Below, piece by piece: positions 49,511 to 60,503 of a stretch of DNA of 64,000 nucleotides. Position numbers and translations under genes: made by a program. Origin of the DNA: an uncultured SAR86 cluster bacterium (lineage in GTDB: Bacteria; Pseudomonadota; Gammaproteobacteria; Magnimaribacterales; D2472). Position 1 is the first letter of the stretch; each line of letters begins with the position of its first letter. The stretch lies in NCBI GenBank assembly GCA_902608115.1, contig CACLMT010000004.1:1-64000 (forward strand), in the 5' to 3' direction. The notes beneath the pieces were generated by a model. The model saw only the letters and a program-made list of their open reading frames with translations, had not been told where the DNA came from and did not search any database.

Positions 49511-50854
49511 TTATAAAAATTTAGAAATATCGTTAAAAATTGCAAAAATCATCAAAGACCCGACTGCAATCCATCCAAACATATAAAAAAAATTTTCCAT
49601 TCTTTCTGGCATTGGAGAACCTCTAATTGCTTCAACCCCAAGCATTACTAACTGACCTCCATCAAGCACAGGAATGGGCAATAAATTTAAAACACCCAAA
49701 CTAATACTTAGTAATGCCATTAAATATAAGAAAGGTAAAAAACCTCCTTTAGCTGTATCTCCTGCCATTTGGACAATTCCGATTGGGCCACTAAGATTTT
49801 GTGTACCAAGATCCTGCGTGATCATTTTTCCTACAAAGGTTAGAGTTTTAACACTTAAATTATATGTCTCATAAATGCCTTTAAAAATTGAGCTGCCTAA
49901 TGATCGCTTCATGCCAGGCATGATACCGATAAACTTTTCTTCAAAACCCTCACTATTAATCCTAGTTCCCAAGGGAATACTGAGATATATAATCTGATCA
50001 GATCTTTGAACTTTTAGATCAATTTCTGAATCCTGATAACTATTTAAATATTCTGCTAAATCCTCAAATGATTTAATAATTATGCTATTCACTTCAAGGA
50101 TTCGGTCATTTACCTTGAGTCCATTTTGCCCTGCCATAGAATCATTAGAGATAACTCCAACAATTGGCTGCAATTTAATTGCAAGATTAAATCCTAAAAA
50201 TAACTCTGGATTTGCTTGGGACTCCACAGATGATAAAAAATTCTTAACTGGAATTGGCACCTCAAACTGTCTTGAACCATTTTTAGATTTGAATGTGAGA
50301 TCTAAATACCCAGATGCCCCGGCAAATGAAAGTAATTCAAGTCTAACCTCCTGCAAACTAGATACAGACTTATTGTTAATAGCAATTAACTCATCTCCTT
50401 GCCTAGGTTGAGTATTTTGAACAAGATATGAATCTGAAATTTCACCAACCTCAAGAATAAATTGTCGCTCAATAGAATTAGCAAAAATTAAAGCAAGGAT
50501 CCCAATGGCTAAAAGAAAATTTGCAGCTGGACCAGCCAGCATCACAAGTGCCCTTTGCCATCTAGGCTTACTTTCAAAAGTATTAGCTTTTTGCTCAGGT
50601 GTTAGACCTTGAGCTAACTCAGAATCATCCTTTACCACCTTATCAGAATGAAATGCAACATATCCACCCAATGGAAAAGCTGAAAGTGCAAATTCTGTCC
50701 CTTGTTTATCTATCCTTTTATAAATTATTGGTCCCATCCCAAGAGAAAATCGATAAATATGAATATTACACATTCTACCAACGATGAAATGTCCATACTC
50801 ATGAATGGTAATAAGAACACCCAATAAAATAATTGCAGAAATTAGATATATCAT
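49511..50854 (-). CDS. rseP: Site-2 protease RseP (tandem PDZ)
   Basis: HEYGHFIVGRMC; PVLDGGQLVML. Confidence 0.95.
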   Translation of the reverse strand: MIYLISAIILLGVLITIHEYGHFIVGRMCNIHIYRFSLGMGPIIYKRIDKQGTEFALSAFPLGGYVAFHSDKVVKDDSELAQGLTPEQKANTFESKPRWQRALVMLAGPAANFLLAIGILALIFANSIERQFILEVGEISDSYLVQNTQPRQGDELIAINNKSVSSLQEVRLELLSFAGASGYLDLTFKSKNGSRQFEVPIPVKNFLSSVESQANPELFLGFNLAIKLQPIVGVISNDSMAGQNGLKVNDRILEVNSIIIKSFEDLAEYLNSYQDSEIDLKVQRSDQIIYLSIPLGTRINSEGFEEKFIGIMPGMKRSLGSSIFKGIYETYNLSVKTLTFVGKMITQDLGTQNLSGPIGIVQMAGDTAKGGFLPFLYLMALLSISLGVLNLLPIPVLDGGQLVMLGVEAIRGSPMPERMENFFYMFGWIAVGSLMIFAIFNDISKFL

Positions 50855-50867
50855 GTCGATGAAAAAT

Positions 50868-52019
50868 TTAGTTTATGGATTTTATCACCTTCTCAGCTTG
50901 AATGCGTGCTTGTTTGTCATACTCAAATATTTCTTCTAATGATTCAATGTTAGAACAAGAAAAGTGACTAAAAGTTCGAATAACAACCTCGTAAATATCT
51001 ACGAAATTAATTCTTTGATCTATAAATGCCTGAACAGCTATCTCATTTGCAGCATTAAATATCGTACCTAAATTTCCTCTGTTTCTACAAACCTCTCGGG
51101 CAATTTGAAAAATAGATTCTCGTCCTTCTGGGATAGGTTCAAATGTAAGCTCCAATGATGAAAAATCTAGCTCATCAAATTGAATAGGCAATCTGCCTTC
51201 TAAACCTAATGCATTAGCAATTGGAACTTCCATTTTAGGATTACTCAAATGGGCAATAGTTGAGCCATCTATAAATGTAATCATTGAATGGACTATACTT
51301 TGAGGGTGGACTGCAATATCAATCTTTGACTCTGGAATATCAAATAAGTAATTTGCTTCAATTAATTCAAGACATTTATTTACCAGAGTAGCAGAATCAA
51401 TAGTAATCTTAGGACCCATTACCCATGTAGGATGTTTTAAAGCATCCTGAATAGAAACATGCTTTAATTCTTCCATAGATAGTTCTTTAAAAGGTCCGCC
51501 TGAAGCGGTAATAAGTAGCTTTAAAATCTTTGTTAAGTCATTATCTACCAGTAAACATTGATGTATTGCATTATGTTCACTATCAATGGGGACTATAGTT
51601 GTATTTTTCTTGTCTGCTAATGGGATGAGTAAGTCACCTGCGGAAACTATACTTTCCTTATTGGCAACTAGAATAATCTTACCAGCATCAATCGCAAAAT
51701 AACTAGCCTCTAACCCAGCAAAACCAGAAACAGCAGAAATAACAACATCAACTTTTGGATGTTGAATCATTTCTCTGAGGTTTGCTGATCTAGATAAAAT
51801 CTCAGCATCAAATGAAAATAAAGGATGATCTTTGTTAGTTACATTCGCTGAGTAAAAAATAAAATCTGGTTTAAATTCATTTGCGATATCTAACGCAATA
51901 TCAAAATTATTATTAAATGCAATCCCTAACAAATTAAAAGAGTCTGAATTTTGCCTCAAAACATTTAAAGTACTTTGACCAATGCTACCTGTTGCTCCAA
52001 GCAGAACAATATTTTTCAT
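50868..52019 (-). CDS. dxr: 1-deoxy-D-xylulose-5-phosphate reductoisomerase
   Basis: MKNIVLLGATGSIGQSTLNVLR; LVANKESIVSAG; PIDSEHNAIHQCL; start moved to ATG 52019, 4-nt ATGA overlap with cdsA. Confidence 0.96.
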   Translation of the reverse strand: MKNIVLLGATGSIGQSTLNVLRQNSDSFNLLGIAFNNNFDIALDIANEFKPDFIFYSANVTNKDHPLFSFDAEILSRSANLREMIQHPKVDVVISAVSGFAGLEASYFAIDAGKIILVANKESIVSAGDLLIPLADKKNTTIVPIDSEHNAIHQCLLVDNDLTKILKLLITASGGPFKELSMEELKHVSIQDALKHPTWVMGPKITIDSATLVNKCLELIEANYLFDIPESKIDIAVHPQSIVHSMITFIDGSTIAHLSNPKMEVPIANALGLEGRLPIQFDELDFSSLELTFEPIPEGRESIFQIAREVCRNRGNLGTIFNAANEIAVQAFIDQRINFVDIYEVVIRTFSHFSCSNIESLEEIFEYDKQARIQAEKVIKSIN

Positions 52020-52834
52020 ATTATGAAAATAGAGAATGCTGCAAAAACTGGTATTACAGCAATATGAGAATCTAGGCGGTCCCACACCCCGCCATGTCCA
52101 GGCAAAAGAGATCCACTATCTTTAAGATTTTGGTCTCGTTTTAACTGACTTTCAAAATAATCTCCAACAAATGCAAAAGGAATACTACACAAAGAAACAA
52201 TTAAAAATTCTAATGTTATAAAATCATACCAATTCATTAGCAACATAAATCCAATCACTACAAATAATCCACCGAAAAAACCTTCTAGGGTTTTATTGGG
52301 ACTGATTTCTGAAAATAAGGGTGTTCTACCCACCATGCTCCCAACTAAATAGGCTGTTATATCAATTAAGGCGGTATTAAGGATTATTAAAAATAAAACA
52401 AAGAAAATATTTACCCCGTAAAGATTATCAAACCAAAGAATTGCTATTAATCCAAAAATGAAACTTTGTATTAAAAAGATACCTAGATAGTTATTGTTAA
52501 AACTTAAGCCATTAAGCAATGAAGTTTTTTTAGCAACTAAAGAAACCGCATAAATAATCCAAAAAATTAGTGAGACTATCAAGAAAAAATTAATAAAGAT
52601 TTTTCCTAAAAAAACTGCTAAAAATATTACAGTAATAAAGAAAATGATCTGAGTTAAATTAACCTTCATATTAGACAACTCTATCCATTCTCTAGTTAGA
52701 AGCAATGCAACTAATAAGCCTAAAAAGATAGTTAAAAAGATATTTTCGAAATACAAAACTCCAACAATCGGAAATGCTATCAACAATGCTATTGGGAGTC
52801 TAGCTAATATATTTTTATATATTTCTTGCACCAA
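52016..52834 (-). CDS. cdsA: Phosphatidate cytidylyltransferase
   Basis: C-terminal signature KRDQNLKDSGSLLPGHGGVWDRLDS; start TTG 52834 or GTG 52831. Confidence 0.95.
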   Translation of the reverse strand: MVQEIYKNILARLPIALLIAFPIVGVLYFENIFLTIFLGLLVALLLTREWIELSNMKVNLTQIIFFITVIFLAVFLGKIFINFFLIVSLIFWIIYAVSLVAKKTSLLNGLSFNNNYLGIFLIQSFIFGLIAILWFDNLYGVNIFFVLFLIILNTALIDITAYLVGSMVGRTPLFSEISPNKTLEGFFGGLFVVIGFMLLMNWYDFITLEFLIVSLCSIPFAFVGDYFESQLKRDQNLKDSGSLLPGHGGVWDRLDSHIAVIPVFAAFSIFII

Positions 52835-53546
52835 AACGTCTCTCAGTTTTTAAAAATTTTTGGAGGCAACTCTTAAATTCCTCTTCATTAAAATCTGGCC
52901 AAAGCGTTTCTATAAATTGAATCTCAGTATATGCCAAATGATATAAAAGAAAATTACTAATTCGATGATCGCCCCCAGTTCGTATTAACAAATCTAACTC
53001 TTCTATTGGAGCTGATAAATAATCAAATATTGTAGAATCAGAAATTTTATCTGTTGATAAATTGCCATTCATAATATCTTCGGCAATCAACTTAGTTGCT
53101 TGGATAATATCTGCTCTTCCTCCATACCCAAGAGCGATATTTAACTGCAAGTTAGGTTCATTAAATTGAGTATCCTTCTGGGCTTTTTCTATTGCCTGAA
53201 TAACCTTTGGACCAAATGATAAAAAATCTCCAAAGAAATTTAAACTAATTTTTTGCTCAACTAAATCTGGGACCTGAGAATTAATTGCACTTATTATTAA
53301 TTTTTTTATACCTAAAATTTCATTCTTTGGGCGAGACCAATTTTCCGTACTGAAAGCATAAAGACTAAGAGATTCAAGTTGAGCTTTTGCTGCCCTTTCA
53401 ACAATTTGTCTAACCGTCTCCACGCCTTGTTCATGACCCTTTGAAACATTTAAATGATTCTTCTTGGCCCATCTTCCATTACCATCCATAATAATACCGA
53501 CATTAATTCCTGAAAGATCAATTGGTGTTTTATTATTAATTGCCAT
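52815..53546 (-). CDS. uppS: Isoprenyl (undecaprenyl diphosphate) transferase
   Basis: GIIMDGNGRWAKKNHL; YAFSTENWSRP; LDLLIRTGGDHRISNFLLY. Confidence 0.97.
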   Translation of the reverse strand: MAINNKTPIDLSGINVGIIMDGNGRWAKKNHLNVSKGHEQGVETVRQIVERAAKAQLESLSLYAFSTENWSRPKNEILGIKKLIISAINSQVPDLVEQKISLNFFGDFLSFGPKVIQAIEKAQKDTQFNEPNLQLNIALGYGGRADIIQATKLIAEDIMNGNLSTDKISDSTIFDYLSAPIEELDLLIRTGGDHRISNFLLYHLAYTEIQFIETLWPDFNEEEFKSCLQKFLKTERRFGARNI

Positions 53547-53564
53547 ATTGGCTGATAGGTTATT

Positions 53565-54119
53565 CTAGATTTCTATTAAATCTTCTTCTTTTTTCTTAAG
53601 TTCTGCATCCACTAGACCAATAAAATAATCGGTTTCTTTTTGGACTAGATCTTCAATTCTCTTTAGATCATCTTCAGAAAAGTTGCCTTCTTTATGCATT
53701 TCTTTTGCAGAATTATTAGCATCTCTACGAGTATTTCTAATTGAGATACGAGAATTCTCAGCTTCATTCTTTGCTTGCTTTATATATTCTTGCCTAGTTT
53801 CTTCAGTTAAAGCTGGCATAGTTACTCTTATCAAATCACCATTTGTATTAGGATTAAGGCCTAAATCTGCTTTCATAATTGCCTTTTCAATTTCCTCAAT
53901 CAAAGATTTATCCCACGGAGAAATAGCCAAAGTTCTACCTTCTTCAACCGAAATATTTGATGTTTGATTAATGGGTGTTTGATTGCCGTAATAGTCAATC
54001 TTTATATCATCTAAAATACTCGGATTTGCTCTCCCAGTTCGGATTTTATTAAATTCATGCAAAAGTGATTGAAAGGCTTTTTGCATCTTTGGTTTCATTT
54101 GGTCAATTATTTCATTCAT
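53565..54119 (-). CDS. frr: Ribosome recycling factor
   Basis: EFNKIRTGRANPSILDDIKIDYYG; VTMPALTEETRQEY. Confidence 0.97.
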   Translation of the reverse strand: MNEIIDQMKPKMQKAFQSLLHEFNKIRTGRANPSILDDIKIDYYGNQTPINQTSNISVEEGRTLAISPWDKSLIEEIEKAIMKADLGLNPNTNGDLIRVTMPALTEETRQEYIKQAKNEAENSRISIRNTRRDANNSAKEMHKEGNFSEDDLKRIEDLVQKETDYFIGLVDAELKKKEEDLIEI

Positions 54120-54120
54120 A

Positions 54121-54834
54121 TTAAGATATTAATGTTCCAATTTCTTCACCGCAAGCAATACTGCTCAATGCATCTTTATGATTTATATTAAATACCTTCA
54201 ATGGTAACCTATGATCTCTTGCAAGCGTTAAAGCTGTTGCGTCCATTACCTTCAAATTTTTCTGAATCGCTTCATCATATGAAACCTCTGAATAAAAAAT
54301 AGCATTTGATACTTTTTCAGGGTCATCAGAATAAACTCCATCAACCCTAGTTGCTTTTAACATTATGTCAGACTGAGTCTCTATAGCCCTAAGACATCCG
54401 GCAGTATCGGTTGTAAAAAATGGATTTCCAGTTCCAGCTGTAAAAATAACGACAAAACCATTAGAAAGAAGCTGAATAGCTAAACGTCTATCAAAATGCT
54501 CTACTAGACCTGACATTGAGATTGCTGACATAATTCTTGTCTTTACCCCTGCTCTTTCCAAAGCATCTCTCAACGCAATTCCATTCATTACGGTAGCTAA
54601 CATGCCCATATGGTCTCCTGCAACCCTATCCATTCCAGCTTTGCTTAGTTTTTCACCCCTAAATAAGTTTCCACCCCCAATCACAATACTGATTTCTGCA
54701 CCTAATCCCTTGCAATCTTTTACAGAAGTAGCCATTTGATCAAGAATTTTGGGGTCTATACCATGTTCGTCATCTCCTGCAACAGCCTCTCCGCTAAATT
54801 TCACGAGAAGACGTTTATATGAAAGATCACTCAT
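54121..54834 (-). CDS. pyrH: UMP kinase
   Basis: [36 protein letters not shown]. Confidence 0.97.
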   Translation of the reverse strand: MSDLSYKRLLVKFSGEAVAGDDEHGIDPKILDQMATSVKDCKGLGAEISIVIGGGNLFRGEKLSKAGMDRVAGDHMGMLATVMNGIALRDALERAGVKTRIMSAISMSGLVEHFDRRLAIQLLSNGFVVIFTAGTGNPFFTTDTAGCLRAIETQSDIMLKATRVDGVYSDDPEKVSNAIFYSEVSYDEAIQKNLKVMDATALTLARDHRLPLKVFNINHKDALSSIACGEEIGTLIS

Positions 54835-55688
54835 TATTTCAGTTGTTCAGCTACCTCAGTTGCAAAATCTTTATTTTCTATCTCAATCCCTTCTCCAATC
54901 TTAAATCGAACATATTCTATAACTGAAGCATTGTTTTCATCTAACAGTTCTTGAATGGTCAACTCAGGATTCTTAACAAATCCTTGTGTTACTAGAGTAA
55001 CTTCAGATAAAAACCTCCTTACCTTCCCTTCAACCATTTTTTCCATAATAGCTTTATCTTTTCCAGACTCTTCTGCTTGTGCGCTATAGATGGCTCGTTC
55101 TCTGGCCAACATTTCTGAATCAATATCTTCAGATGTTAAACCGCTTGGATTGGTTGCAGAAACCTGCATAGCTAAATCTTTGGCTAATTCTTGATTGTCA
55201 GTATCGATTGAAACCAATGCTGCTAATTTACCGTCAGAATGTATATATGTACCTATAGAACCTCCTACAGCAACATCAAGAGTCTTTAATCTTCGCAATT
55301 GAATATTCTCTCCAATTGATTGAATTAAGGCATGTCTTTCCTTTAAGAATTGCTCATTCAAATCATCGACTGAATACACTTTTGTAGATTCAAGATATTT
55401 AGCAACATCTGAAGTAAAAGTTTTAAATTGTTCGTCCTTAGCTGCAAAGTCTGTTTCAGAATTAATTTCGATCAAACTAACATATTCAGAATTTATTGAA
55501 ATTTTTAGCTCGCCCTCAGCGGCAACTCTTGATGCTTTCTTTTCAGCCTTTAGAGAGCTGTTTGCCCTCAATAGATCTAAAGCTTTATTTATATCACCAC
55601 CTGTTTCAACTAAAGCTTTTTTACACTCCATCATACCAACACCTGACATGTCTCTTAGTTCTTTAACCTGATTGGCTGTAATACTCAT
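54834..55688 (-). CDS. tsf: Translation elongation factor Ts
   Basis: [48 protein letters not shown]. Confidence 0.97.
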   Translation of the reverse strand: MSITANQVKELRDMSGVGMMECKKALVETGGDINKALDLLRANSSLKAEKKASRVAAEGELKISINSEYVSLIEINSETDFAAKDEQFKTFTSDVAKYLESTKVYSVDDLNEQFLKERHALIQSIGENIQLRRLKTLDVAVGGSIGTYIHSDGKLAALVSIDTDNQELAKDLAMQVSATNPSGLTSEDIDSEMLARERAIYSAQAEESGKDKAIMEKMVEGKVRRFLSEVTLVTQGFVKNPELTIQELLDENNASVIEYVRFKIGEGIEIENKDFATEVAEQLK

Positions 55689-56662
55689 TTTTCTTCTTCA
55701 GATTCTATTTTTTCTTCTTCTGAAACTTCATCTTTTTTTTCTTCTTCTGAAACTTCATCTTTTTTTTCTACATCTGACTTTTCATCTTCAGACTCCTCTA
55801 TATTATTTTCATCTTTATTTACTTCAATTTCAGATTCTTCAACTTCAATATCTTCTGGCTCACTCAAAGCAGCCTCCTCAACGAGGTTAAGAACCTTGCC
55901 AGAGGTTACAGAAACTTTTTTAACCTTTACCGCAGGAACTTGATCATCCTCAGATGGAATATTCAATACTCCTCCTGATGAACTTGCTAAACCACGAGCA
56001 CAAGCTTCAGATATCACTTTTGTAATTAATCTAATCGAACGAATTGCATCATCATTTCCTGGAATAATATGGTCTATACCATCAGGATCTGAATTAGTAT
56101 CAACAAGGGCAATAATAGGAATACCCATCTTCTTTGCTTCTGTAACAGCAATCTTCTCATATGCTATATCTACAACAAATAAAGCATCGGGAAGACCTTT
56201 CATTTCTTTGATTCCGCCAACACTTGCTTCTAACTTTGCATATTCTTTAGAAATATCTACATTTTCTTTTTTAGAGAGCTTATTTATTCTTCCTGAAGAT
56301 TGAAGCTCTTCAATATCCAATAAGCGCCTAATAGAACCACGAATAGTTTTCCAGTTAGTTAGAGTGCCTCCAAGCCATCTCTTATCAACATACGGAAGAC
56401 CAAGCTCAGATGCTGATTCTTTGATAGTCTTAGAAGCAGATCTTTTAGTACCAACAAAAAGAATTCTATTACCTTTTGAGCATATCTCTTCAGCTTTAGA
56501 TGCTGCCGCATTTAAGCATTCTTGAGTAATTTCAAGATCGATAATACTAATCTTCTTCCTTGTATCAAATATATAGGATTCCATTTTGGGATTCCAAAAT
56601 CTTTGCTGATGACCAAAATGAACTCCTGCATTTAACAGGTCTTTAATAGAAACAATACTCAC
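55685..56662 (-). CDS. rpsB: 30S ribosomal protein S2 with acidic repetitive C-terminal extension
   Basis: MSIVSIKDLLNAGVHFGHQQRFWNPKMESYIF; long Glu-rich tail; GTG start with GGAGG upstream. Confidence 0.97.
   Translation of the reverse strand: MSIVSIKDLLNAGVHFGHQQRFWNPKMESYIFDTRKKISIIDLEITQECLNAAASKAEEICSKGNRILFVGTKRSASKTIKESASELGLPYVDKRWLGGTLTNWKTIRGSIRRLLDIEELQSSGRINKLSKKENVDISKEYAKLEASVGGIKEMKGLPDALFVVDIAYEKIAVTEAKKMGIPIIALVDTNSDPDGIDHIIPGNDDAIRSIRLITKVISEACARGLASSSGGVLNIPSEDDQVPAVKVKKVSVTSGKVLNLVEEAALSEPEDIEVEESEIEVNKDENNIEESEDEKSDVEKKDEVSEEEKKDEVSEEEKIESEEEK
55711..55764. repeat. Two exact 27-bp tandem copies inside rpsB (KKDEVSEEE-type tail repeat)
   Basis: tttcttcttctgaaacttcatcttttt at 55711-55737 and 55738-55764, identical. 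Confidence 0.9.
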
Positions 56663-56760
56663 AATTTCCTCCGGGGTTAGTACTCCAGCGCATCATAAAA
56701 TTGACTCCATTAGAGCACCCCAATTCTAATCATCCTTGCGCCTTCGGGATTTTAAGTGAG
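56663..56760 (-). promoter_or_regulatory. Candidate structured rpsB 5' leader (S2 autoregulatory type)
   Basis: RNA-sense hairpin AUCC-CGAAGGCGCAA-GGAU and second stem GGGGUGCUC...GAGUACUAACCCC, with loop GGCGC able to pair with downstream GCGCU; 125-nt gap in an otherwise gapless gene run. Confidence 0.6.
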
Positions 56761-56787
56761 GGTATTTTATATAAAAGTGACTTAGTA

Positions 56788-57462
56788 TTAAAGTCTTTTA
56801 TTAAGGAAATCATCAAAAGAGAAAAGTCCTTCAGATTGAGTCAAAGTCCATTCTGCTGCTTGGATTGCTCCTGATGCAAAAATTTCTCTTGAGCTAGCAA
56901 TATGTTGAAAACAAACATCGCCTTCTTTACCAGTTAGCTTGATTCTATGGATCCCAAACACTGATCCAAATCTAAATGATCTTATAACGATTGGTCTTTT
57001 TATTTTAAGCTCAGAAAACTCCTCTAAATAATTAAATAACTCAAGAGCAGTCCCTGATGGCGAATCAATTTTTTTTGTATGGTGTATTTCAGTTATTTCA
57101 CATTCAAAAATATCATTAGATTTCTGAATAAATGTTGAAATTAATTTCTTTAATTTGGCAATTCCCATAGACATATTTGATGCCATTAATATAGGAATAT
57201 CCTTTGATAAGTCCAACAACATATCTTGCTGGTCTTTGCTCAAACCCGTAGTACCAATAACAAGGGGTAATAAATTTTTATTACAATAATCTAATATTTC
57301 CTCAGTTACATCTGGTGAAGAAAAATCTATAAAAACAGCTCCGTCTGTTGGATCATCTTTAATGTCTTTATAATTTTGTAAAATAATAGAGGAATTAGAT
57401 TTCACAGATTCTTGGATTGCATCACCCATGCTTCCATTAAATCCATTCAAAATAATTTTCAA
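56788..57462 (-). CDS. dapB: 4-hydroxy-tetrahydrodipicolinate reductase (short form)
   Basis: VIGTTGLSKDQ; EITEIHHTKKIDSPSGTA. Confidence 0.93.
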   Translation of the reverse strand: MKIILNGFNGSMGDAIQESVKSNSSIILQNYKDIKDDPTDGAVFIDFSSPDVTEEILDYCNKNLLPLVIGTTGLSKDQQDMLLDLSKDIPILMASNMSMGIAKLKKLISTFIQKSNDIFECEITEIHHTKKIDSPSGTALELFNYLEEFSELKIKRPIVIRSFRFGSVFGIHRIKLTGKEGDVCFQHIASSREIFASGAIQAAEWTLTQSEGLFSFDDFLNKRL

Positions 57463-57466
57463 TATT

Positions 57467-58576
57467 TTATTCTTTGGTAAATAAATCAGTAGCTTGGTTA
57501 AAAGACTTCTTTATTGGATGGTGTTTATCAGACTCTGTAGATTCTGCAAAATCCTTTAAAATTTTTAATTGGACTTTTGAAAGATTAACCGGAGTCTCGA
57601 CAACCACTCTACACATTAAATCTCCTCTTCTTGAGCTCCTAACAGAAGATGCTCCTTTACCTTTAATTCTAAAAATTTTGCCCGTCTGAGTATAAGGTGG
57701 AATCTTAAGAGAAATTTTAGATTCTAAGCTAGGTACATTGATCGTCCCACCTAAAACAGCTGTCTCAAAAGGAATTGGCGCTTCAAAGTAAAGATCTCTT
57801 CCATCTCTTTCAAAAAGATTATTTGGAATAACTTTAATCGCAACATAAAGATCACCCCTATGACCGCCTTTTGCTGCACTACCCTCCCCAGTTAAGCGAA
57901 CTTTATCACCATTATCAACTCCTGCTGGAATATTTACAGATAATGATTTTGTTTCTTCATTGACTCCAGTACCTCTGCATGCACTACAATGATCCTTAAT
58001 GATTTTCCCTTCTCCTCTACAAACATTACAAGGTTGTTGAATTGAGAAAAAACCTTGTTGCATCCTAACCTGTCCTAAACCATTACATTGACTGCAAGTT
58101 ACTGGAGAAGTGCCTGGTTGTGCACCAGAACCAGAACAATCAGCACATAATTTATTAACAGGAATTCTAATGGTTTTTTTAAGCCCAAGAACCGCTTCCT
58201 TTAATGACAATTCAAGATTATATTGAAGATCTTGCCCCCTAGCAGATCTAGAAGATGAACGTCTACCCCCAAACACATCACCAAAAATATCGCCAAAAAT
58301 ATCGCCAAAATTAAAATCTTGAAACCCTTGGCCTGCACCTCCACCCATGCCTTGAACTCCAGCATGACCAAATTGATCATATGCAGATTTCTTTTGAGAG
58401 TCTGAAAGGATCTCATATGCTTCGGCAGCTTCTTTAAATTTTTCATTAGCTTGAGGGTCATCCGGATTTCTATCTGGATGATATTTCATAGCTAATTTTT
58501 TAAAAGCTTTTTTGAGTTCTGCTTCTGAAGCGTTTCGAGAGACCCCTAAAACCTCATAATAGTCTCTCTTTGACAT
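57467..58576 (-). CDS. dnaJ: Chaperone DnaJ
   Basis: J-domain with HPD ([10 protein letters not shown]); four CxxCxGxG-type zinc motifs. Confidence 0.98.
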   Translation of the reverse strand: MSKRDYYEVLGVSRNASEAELKKAFKKLAMKYHPDRNPDDPQANEKFKEAAEAYEILSDSQKKSAYDQFGHAGVQGMGGGAGQGFQDFNFGDIFGDIFGDVFGGRRSSSRSARGQDLQYNLELSLKEAVLGLKKTIRIPVNKLCADCSGSGAQPGTSPVTCSQCNGLGQVRMQQGFFSIQQPCNVCRGEGKIIKDHCSACRGTGVNEETKSLSVNIPAGVDNGDKVRLTGEGSAAKGGHRGDLYVAIKVIPNNLFERDGRDLYFEAPIPFETAVLGGTINVPSLESKISLKIPPYTQTGKIFRIKGKGASSVRSSRRGDLMCRVVVETPVNLSKVQLKILKDFAESTESDKHHPIKKSFNQATDLFTKE

Positions 58577-58579
58577 GAC

Positions 58580-60493
58580 TTACTTTTCTTCTTCTTTTAC
58601 TTCTTCATACTCTGCATCTACGGTGTTTTCATCATTGCTAACATCTTCACTTTCACTAGCAGGCTGAGCATCTCCAGATTGCGGATACAATTTTTGGGTT
58701 AAAGGAGTCAAAATATCATTTAAATCTTTAGTTGATGACTCTATTGCTTCAAGACTATCTTCTTTAATAGCGTCTTCGAGCTTTTTGGTTGCTGATTCTA
58801 CAGACTCTTTCTCATCATCTGTTAATTTATCCCCTGATTCTGTCATTGTTTTTCTCGTAGCATGGACCAACATATCAGCGTTATTCTTAGCCTGTACTAA
58901 GGCTTCAAATTTCTTATCATCTTCAGCATTTGCTTCAGCATCTTTCACCATATTTTCAATATCTTCATCAGATAAACCGCTTGAAGCTTTAATTACTATT
59001 GATTGTTCTTTTCCTGTGTTCTTATCTTTAGCGGCAACATTTAAAATACCATTTGCATCTAAATCAAAAGAAACCTCAATCTGTGGCGTACCTCTTGCGG
59101 CCGGAGGTATATCAGCAAGATTAAACTGTCCTAATGATTTATTCTGAGCTGCTTGTTTTCTCTCACCTTGAATAACATGAACAGTTACAGCTGATTGATT
59201 ATCCTCTGCTGTGGAGAAAACCTGAGATTTTTGGGTTGGAATAGTAGTATTCTTTTCAATTAAAGGTGTGGCTATTCCTCCCAGAGTCTCAATACCTAAA
59301 GTTAAAGGTGTAACATCAAGCAACAATACATCTTTAGTATCACCTGATAACACCGAACCCTGAATTGCGGCACCAACAGCTACTGCTTCATCAGGATTTA
59401 GATCTTTTCTTGGTTCTTTACCAAAAAATTCTTTTACCTTTTGTTGAACCATAGGCATTCTAGTTTGTCCGCCTACCAAAAGAATTTCATTTATATCATT
59501 AACAGATAATTTTGCATCATCAAGAGCTAATTTTAATGGGCCCAAACTACGTTCAATTAAATCTTCAACCAATGATTCTAACTTTGCTCTTGTGATCTTA
59601 TGTACGAAGTGCTTGGGTCCAGAGCTGTCAGCAGTAATATATGGAAGGTTAATCTCAGTTTGATCAGAAGATGAAAGCTCAATTTTGGCTTTCTCGGCTG
59701 CCTCTTTTAAGCGCTGAAGGGCCATTGAATCACTTTTTAGATCAAAGCCTGATTCTTTTTTAAACTCATCAACAAAATAATCAATTAATTTAAGATCAAA
59801 ATCTTCTCCACCTAAAAATGTATCTCCATTAGTAGAAAGAACTTCAAATTGATGTTCGCCATCTACTTCTGAAATTTCAATAATTGAAATATCAAATGTT
59901 CCACCGCCTAGATCATAAATAGCAACGACAGAATCACCTGTATGCTTATCTAAACCATATGCTAAAGCTGCAGCAGTAGGTTCATTGATAATTCTTTTGA
60001 CTTTTAGCCCGGCAATTTTTCCAGCATCTTTTGTGGCTTGCCTTTGAGAATCATTAAAATATGCAGGCACTGTAATGACCGCTTCACTAACCTCATGACC
60101 TAAATATTCTTCTGCAGTTTTCTTCAATTTTTTTAAAACTTCAGCTGAAACTTGTGGAGGAGCTAATTTTTTATCTTCAACTTGAACCCATGCATCTCCA
60201 TTATCAGCTTTAATGATCTGATAGGGAACCATATCCATATCCTTCTTCACTACATCATCATCAAACCTTCTACCGATCAATCTCTTGATTGCATATAGCG
60301 TTTTCTCGGGGTTTGTAACAGCTTGTCTTTTTGCTGGAGTTCCAACCAATATCTCATTATTATCCCCATATCCAATCACAGAGGGTGTAGTCCTTCCTCC
60401 TTCTAAATTCTCTATAACCTTGGGTTGTTGGCCTTCAACAATCGCCAAGCAACTATTTGTTGTTCCTAAATCTATTCCTATAATTTTAGACAT
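58580..60493 (-). CDS. dnaK: Chaperone DnaK
   Basis: [33 protein letters not shown]70 signatures. Confidence 0.98.
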   Translation of the reverse strand: MSKIIGIDLGTTNSCLAIVEGQQPKVIENLEGGRTTPSVIGYGDNNEILVGTPAKRQAVTNPEKTLYAIKRLIGRRFDDDVVKKDMDMVPYQIIKADNGDAWVQVEDKKLAPPQVSAEVLKKLKKTAEEYLGHEVSEAVITVPAYFNDSQRQATKDAGKIAGLKVKRIINEPTAAALAYGLDKHTGDSVVAIYDLGGGTFDISIIEISEVDGEHQFEVLSTNGDTFLGGEDFDLKLIDYFVDEFKKESGFDLKSDSMALQRLKEAAEKAKIELSSSDQTEINLPYITADSSGPKHFVHKITRAKLESLVEDLIERSLGPLKLALDDAKLSVNDINEILLVGGQTRMPMVQQKVKEFFGKEPRKDLNPDEAVAVGAAIQGSVLSGDTKDVLLLDVTPLTLGIETLGGIATPLIEKNTTIPTQKSQVFSTAEDNQSAVTVHVIQGERKQAAQNKSLGQFNLADIPPAARGTPQIEVSFDLDANGILNVAAKDKNTGKEQSIVIKASSGLSDEDIENMVKDAEANAEDDKKFEALVQAKNNADMLVHATRKTMTESGDKLTDDEKESVESATKKLEDAIKEDSLEAIESSTKDLNDILTPLTQKLYPQSGDAQPASESEDVSNDENTVDAEYEEVKEEEK

Positions 60494-60503
60494 AACTTTT
60501 TAC

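Noticed and set aside
55708-55767. Short tandem repeat considered as a CRISPR or regulatory repeat
   Set aside because: Only two in-frame adjacent copies without spacers; it encodes the S2 acidic tail
55672-55890. 72-aa plus-strand ORF rich in Leu/Phe
   Set aside because: Low-complexity antisense translation of the GAA-rich rpsB tail
58785-59147. 120-aa plus ORF antisense to dnaK
   Set aside because: Long antisense ORFs over dnaK are a known artefact; no domain recognised
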